Assembly (NCBI GenBank): GCA_965120415.1
Contig: CBCPNA010000040.1
Coordinates: forward strand, 1-18,663
Direction of reading: 5' to 3'
Source of the DNA: CBCPNA01 sp965120415
GTDB lineage: Bacteria; Bacillota; Clostridia; Lachnospirales; CAG-274
DNA length: 18,663 bases
Numbering within the stretch: position 1 is the first letter of the stretch; each line of letters begins with the position of its first letter. This document shows positions 15,131-18,663 of the stretch, in pieces. The position numbers and the translations under genes are program-made. Under the pieces are notes generated by a model, which made no database searches, was not told the origin of the DNA, and saw nothing but the letters and a program-made list of their open reading frames with translations.

Positions 15131-16096
15131 TCAACTCTTTAATTTATTATTAATTTCTTTCAATATAGCATCTTTTGCTTGCTCTAAAAAAGTATCTTTT
15201 AAAGATGCTCCAGATGCTAAAATATGCCCGCCACCACCGAATTTATTTGCAATTTCATTAACATTTAGTTTTTTTGCTCTAAAGCTTACTTTTATAGTAT
15301 CGTCATATTTTTCATATAAAAAGGCACATACATCTATACCTTTTATATCTAAAAGATAAGCAGAAATACCTTCTAAATCGTTATAGCTGGCGTTACATTT
15401 TTTTAATATTTCATCTTTAGTTAGTGTAGAAATTGCTATATTTTTATCTATTTGTAAATTTTGGATAGTGCATGATAAAAGCTTTGCATTTTCTAAAGAA
15501 TGACTATATATTAAATTTGATTGGATAGAAGAAAAATCAATACCATATTTTAAAATAGCGCTTGCTATTTCATGTGTACGAGGGGTTGTGGAGTTATGCT
15601 TAAAGCCCGAAGTATCAAATATTATGCCAGCGTATAGTTTTTCTGCTATATCTTTATCCATAATACCTTGCATGCTGTTTATAATTTCAAACACAATTTC
15701 TGAAGTGGAAGAGGCGGAAGCATTAACAAGATTTATATCTCCAAAATGATTATTGCTAGCGTGATGGTCTATATTTATTGTGATTTTAGAAGATTTAAAA
15801 ATGTTTTTAAAATTACCTAGGCGCTCTATATCGCCACAATCTAAGGCGATAAAAAGGTCAAGAGGTATATCTTTTATATCATTTTTATATATAAAATCGT
15901 TTAAAATTAGAAAATCATATGTTTTAGGATAATTTTCAATCAAAATGCAAGGCTTTATATTTTTTATTTTGTATATAAAAAGCGCAAGAGCAAAAGTGGA
16001 TGCAATAGCGTCACCATCGGGGTTAATATGCCCTGCAAGCACGATATGTTTTGCTTTTGTTATTTCATTTATCACATTTTTTATATTATTATACAT
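15131..16096 (-). CDS. nrnA: DHH-family oligoribonuclease / pAp phosphatase NrnA
   Basis: Degrades 2-5 nt RNAs and dephosphorylates 3'-phosphoadenosine 5'-phosphate in the best-studied relatives. Of 321 residues, the DHH phosphoesterase domain has H23, D27 and D29 in AGHINPDGDA, D86 in DCGD, D110-H111-H112 (the DHH motif) and D161. The C-terminal DHHA1 domain ends in GGGGHILASG (287-296), which binds the substrate phosphates. ATG 16096 is chosen because AAAGGAGAG lies just upstream. The in-frame ATG at 16120 lies inside rbfA and lacks a ribosome-binding site. With this start the gene overlaps the end of rbfA by 8 nt. Its place between rbfA and truB is standard for Firmicutes. Confidence 0.92.
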   Translation of the reverse strand: MYNNIKNVINEITKAKHIVLAGHINPDGDAIASTFALALFIYKIKNIKPCILIENYPKTYDFLILNDFIYKNDIKDIPLDLFIALDCGDIERLGNFKNIFKSSKITINIDHHASNNHFGDINLVNASASSTSEIVFEIINSMQGIMDKDIAEKLYAGIIFDTSGFKHNSTTPRTHEIASAILKYGIDFSSIQSNLIYSHSLENAKLLSCTIQNLQIDKNIAISTLTKDEILKKCNASYNDLEGISAYLLDIKGIDVCAFLYEKYDDTIKVSFRAKKLNVNEIANKFGGGGHILASGASLKDTFLEQAKDAILKEINNKLKS

Positions 16097-16451
16097 TTTG
16101 CTCTCCTTTATTAATTTCATCTATTATTTTAAAAATTTTGAAGCTATCTTCTAAAGAATTGTCTAGTTTAAAATTAAATTCTGGAGTATTTCTTAAATTG
16201 ATTTTTAAAGCTATTTGTTTTCTTATAAAGCCAGAAGCATTTTTTAAAGCTAGCATAACATCTTCTTTTTCTTTTTCGTTGCCCAAAACGCTAATATAAA
16301 CTTTACAATATTTTAAATCATTGCTTGTATCAACCTTCAAGACGCTTGTAATAACGCTAATACGTGGGTCTTTTAGTTCAGAACGGATAATTTCAGAAAG
16401 TTCTCTTTTTATTTCATCATTAATTCTTATCATCCTATTTTTATTTTTCAT
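16089..16451 (-). CDS. rbfA: 30S ribosome-binding factor A
   Basis: Assembly factor that binds the immature 30S subunit near helix 1 of 16S rRNA and is released when maturation finishes. The 120-residue protein shows the family pattern: RMIRINDEIKRELSEIIRSELKDPRI, then VTSVLKVDTSNDLKYCKVYISVLG (KH-like fold), ALKNASGFIRKQIALKINLRNTPEFNF and DNSLEDSFKIFKII. ATG 16451 is preferred: AAAGGG (16461-16466) is nine bases from it, whereas the ATG at 16460 directly abuts that site. The preceding infB stop is 13 nt away, and the 3' end overlaps nrnA. Confidence 0.93.
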   Translation of the reverse strand: MKNKNRMIRINDEIKRELSEIIRSELKDPRISVITSVLKVDTSNDLKYCKVYISVLGNEKEKEDVMLALKNASGFIRKQIALKINLRNTPEFNFKLDNSLEDSFKIFKIIDEINKGEQNV

Positions 16452-16464
16452 AAAAACCATCCCT

Positions 16465-18663
16465 TTATTGTTTTATTTCTTCCATTATAAAAGCTTCAAC
16501 AATATCAGCTTCTTTTATGTCGTTAAATTTGTCAAACAATAAGCCACATTCGTATCCAGCGGCAACCTCTTTAACATCGTCTTTAAACCTTTTTAAGGCA
16601 GCAAGCTCACCCTCATATATAACAACATTATCTCTTAATATTCTTATTTTAGAATTTCTTATAATTTTACCATCTGTAACATAAGAACCACCAATTGTGC
16701 CTACACCAGATGCTTTAAACAATTGCCTTATTTCGGCATGTCCTATAACTTTTTCTTCATAAATAGGATCTAAAAGCCCTTTCATAGCGGCGGTTATATC
16801 TTCTATAGCGTTGTATATAACCCTGTAAAGGCGTATATCCACTTTTTGGTCTTCTGATACTTGTTTAGCACGGGGCTCTGGGCGAACGTTAAAGCCTATT
16901 ATAATAGCATTAGATGCACTAGCAAGCATTACATCAGATTCTGTTATAGCACCAACCCCACCATGTATTGTTTTAATACGCACTTCTTCATTAGATAGCT
17001 TTTCAAGGCTAGAACGAACAGCTTCTACAGAGCCTTGCACGTCGGCTTTAATAACAATATTTAATTCTTTTATATTACCGGTTTGTATTTGTGTAAATAA
17101 ATCGTCTAGAGATACTTTTTGAAGAGTTGTTTTTATCATATCTTCTCTACCTTTTGCTAAAACAGCTTCAGAGAGTTGCCTTGCTTGTTTATCGTTTTTA
17201 GCAACATAAAATGTATCGCCAGCAGATGGTACAGCATTTAAGCCCAATATTTCAACTGGTATAGAAGGGGTTGCTGTTTTAACTTTTTGCCCTTTATCGT
17301 TCATCATAGCTCTAATTTTTCCGTAACAGCTCCCAACAACTAAAGGGTCACCTATTTTTAATGTACCGCTTTGTATCAAAACTGTAGCGACAGGTCCACG
17401 CCCTTTGTCAAGCTCAGCCTCTATAATAGCCCCCCTTGCTTTTTTATTAGGATTTGTTTTTAATTCTTTAAGCTCTGCTACAAGAATTATCATTTCTAAA
17501 AGGTTGTCGATACCATCTTTACTAACAGCAGATACAGGCACGCATATAGTATCTCCGCCCCAATCTTCAGCCAAAATGCCGTATTCTGTAAGCTCTTGTT
17601 TAACTCTATCTGGGTTAGCTCCTTCTTTATCCATTTTATTAATAGCAACTATTATTTCTATACCGGCGGCTTTAGCATGGTTTATAGCCTCTATAGTTTG
17701 AGGCATAACCCCGTCATCAGCCGCTACAACTAATACTGCTATATCTGTTATTTTTGCTCCTCTCATACGCATTGCGGTAAAAGCTTCATGCCCTGGGGTA
17801 TCTAAAAATGTTATAGGCTTATTATTTATAGATACGGTATAAGCCCCTATATGTTGTGTTATACCGCCGGCCTCTTTTTCTGTAACACGGCTTTTTCTTA
17901 TAGCATCTAAAAGAGAAGTTTTGCCGTGGTCAACATGCCCCATAACAACAACAACAGGAGGACGCTCTATTAAGTTTTTATCGTCATCTATTTCATCTTT
18001 AAATGTTTCTTCTAATATATCTATTTCTGGTGCTTGTTCTGTTAGTATATCAAATTCTTCACATATTTCTGTTGCTATTTCATAGCTAATTTCTTGATTT
18101 AATGTTGCCATTATGCCCTTTTTCATAAGTTTCATTACGATATTTGAAGAAGTTGTGTTTATTTTATCTGCAAGTTGTTTAACGGTTATATTTTTTTCGA
18201 TTTGTATAATTTTTATACTATCTTCATTTTCTGTAACAGCTACATTTTCTTGTGCAGCCTTTTTAGCTTTTTTAGCTTTTTTATAATTTTTATTTTTTTT
18301 GTTATTTGCATTTAGTATATTGTTTATATTATTTATAGAATTTTGGTTGTTTTTGCTATTTGTATTATCATTTTTATTATTAGCTTTATTTTTATTGTTA
18401 TTGTTAAATTTGTTATTGTTAGTTTGGTTATTTGCGTTATTATTTGAGCTATTTTTTTGGTTGTAGCTATTGTATTTATTATTATTTTTGTTTTTATTTT
18501 GGTTGTTTTGGATACCTGCGTTGCTTCCGTTATTAATATTATTTTTTATATTATTTTTGTTATTATTATTTCTATTATTTCTGTTAGTATTGTTTTTATC
18601 ATTATTTTGGTTATTATTGTTTTTGTTATTATTATTGTTATTTTGGTTATTATTGTTTTTGTT
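16465..18663 (-). CDS. infB: Translation initiation factor IF-2 (5' part beyond window), with Asn-rich N-terminal region
   Basis: GTPase that brings initiator fMet-tRNA to the ribosome. The frame is open from the right edge to the stop at 16465, giving 732 visible residues; the true start is outside. The ATG at 18135 is internal and lies within the IF2_N domain. Numbering from the edge, about 1-121 is Asn-rich low complexity, 122-140 is a Lys/Ala patch, and about 154-210 is IF2_N (EKNITVKQLADKI, MKKGIMATLNQE). The G domain has GHVDHGKT at 242-249, DTPGH at 288-292, NKMD at 342-345 and SAVSKDG. Beta-barrel and C-terminal fMet-tRNA-binding domains follow (GFNVRPEPRAK, GGSYVTDGKIIRNSKIRILRDN). 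It is first in the visible - strand operon, 13 nt before rbfA. Confidence 0.95.
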   Translation of the reverse strand, partial: NKNNNNQNNNNNNKNNNNQNNDKNNTNRNNRNNNNKNNIKNNINNGSNAGIQNNQNKNKNNNKYNSYNQKNSSNNNANNQTNNNKFNNNNKNKANNKNDNTNSKNNQNSINNINNILNANNKKNKNYKKAKKAKKAAQENVAVTENEDSIKIIQIEKNITVKQLADKINTTSSNIVMKLMKKGIMATLNQEISYEIATEICEEFDILTEQAPEIDILEETFKDEIDDDKNLIERPPVVVVMGHVDHGKTSLLDAIRKSRVTEKEAGGITQHIGAYTVSINNKPITFLDTPGHEAFTAMRMRGAKITDIAVLVVAADDGVMPQTIEAINHAKAAGIEIIVAINKMDKEGANPDRVKQELTEYGILAEDWGGDTICVPVSAVSKDGIDNLLEMIILVAELKELKTNPNKKARGAIIEAELDKGRGPVATVLIQSGTLKIGDPLVVGSCYGKIRAMMNDKGQKVKTATPSIPVEILGLNAVPSAGDTFYVAKNDKQARQLSEAVLAKGREDMIKTTLQKVSLDDLFTQIQTGNIKELNIVIKADVQGSVEAVRSSLEKLSNEEVRIKTIHGGVGAITESDVMLASASNAIIIGFNVRPEPRAKQVSEDQKVDIRLYRVIYNAIEDITAAMKGLLDPIYEEKVIGHAEIRQLFKASGVGTIGGSYVTDGKIIRNSKIRILRDNVVIYEGELAALKRFKDDVKEVAAGYECGLLFDKFNDIKEADIVEAFIMEEIKQ
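18301..18663 (-). repeat. Asparagine-rich low-complexity coding segment of infB
   Basis: On the - strand every codon from 18663 to 18301 reads through in frame with infB. By my translation 71 of 121 codons are Asn, in runs of up to six, broken mainly by Lys and Gln with a few Ser, Ile, Thr, Arg, Asp and Tyr. AAT and AAC are mixed irregularly, so this is not a pure trinucleotide microsatellite. It continues past the window edge. Most IF2 N-terminal linkers are charged and Lys/Glu/Ala/Pro-rich instead. Confidence 0.85.

Noticed and set aside
16097..16120. Longer nrnA start at 16120
   Set aside because: Lies within rbfA without a ribosome-binding site; AAAGGAGAG precisely precedes ATG 16096.
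18133..18135. ATG at 18135 as the infB start
   Set aside because: It falls inside the IF2_N domain, and the frame stays open with recognisable IF2_N sequence upstream and on to the window edge.

Overview
The window is very AT-rich (by eye about a quarter G+C). Nearly every gene has a strong AGGAGG-type ribosome-binding site, and Ile is often ATA and Arg often AGA. The gene content (LytR-CpsA-Psr wall enzyme, PspC protein, RecD2, pyrophosphate-type phosphofructokinase, glutaminyl-tRNA synthetase, and the order infB-rbfA-nrnA-truB-ribF) points to a low-G+C Gram-positive bacterium, most likely an anaerobic member of Clostridia. I cannot name the genus.

Layout. 1-125 is the last 40 codons of a membrane- or wall-anchored protein. 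126-870 has no gene. It holds a degenerate tandem array built around a small palindrome, a strong stand-alone terminator and a candidate promoter. Then, on the + strand: sstT (Na+/Ser-Thr symporter) with its terminator; the wreck of an Rpn-family nuclease/transposase gene (about 2300-2537) that still has a promoter and ribosome-binding site; glnS, an LCP-family wall ligase and an FAD-dependent oxidoreductase; recD2 behind a good promoter and a possible transcription attenuator; a gene-free stretch with a 76-bp-period tandem repeat; a PPi-type phosphofructokinase, radC and a PspC-domain protein; and a 57-residue BFD-like [2Fe-2S] protein. The region 12739-13294 has convergent terminators, a pair of DnaA-box-like sites and the remains of a tiny peptide gene. 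From 13295 to the right edge the - strand carries infB > rbfA > nrnA > truB > ribF, a compact operon with gaps of 4-14 nt or small overlaps. infB runs off the edge.

How the genes work together. The right-hand cluster is the classic Gram-positive translation and RNA-maturation operon: initiation factor IF2, 30S maturation, nanoRNA/pAp turnover, tRNA pseudouridine-55, and FAD/FMN synthesis. The left part is housekeeping without one theme: transport, aminoacylation, envelope assembly, DNA repair and glycolysis.

Most unusual points: IF2 carries an asparagine-rich N-terminal segment (71 of the outermost 121 visible residues are Asn by my count); several intergenic regions are mosaics of short duplications; and the recD2 leader has a terminator-like hairpin. 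I found no CRISPR array, rRNA, tRNA, complete insertion sequence or defence system.
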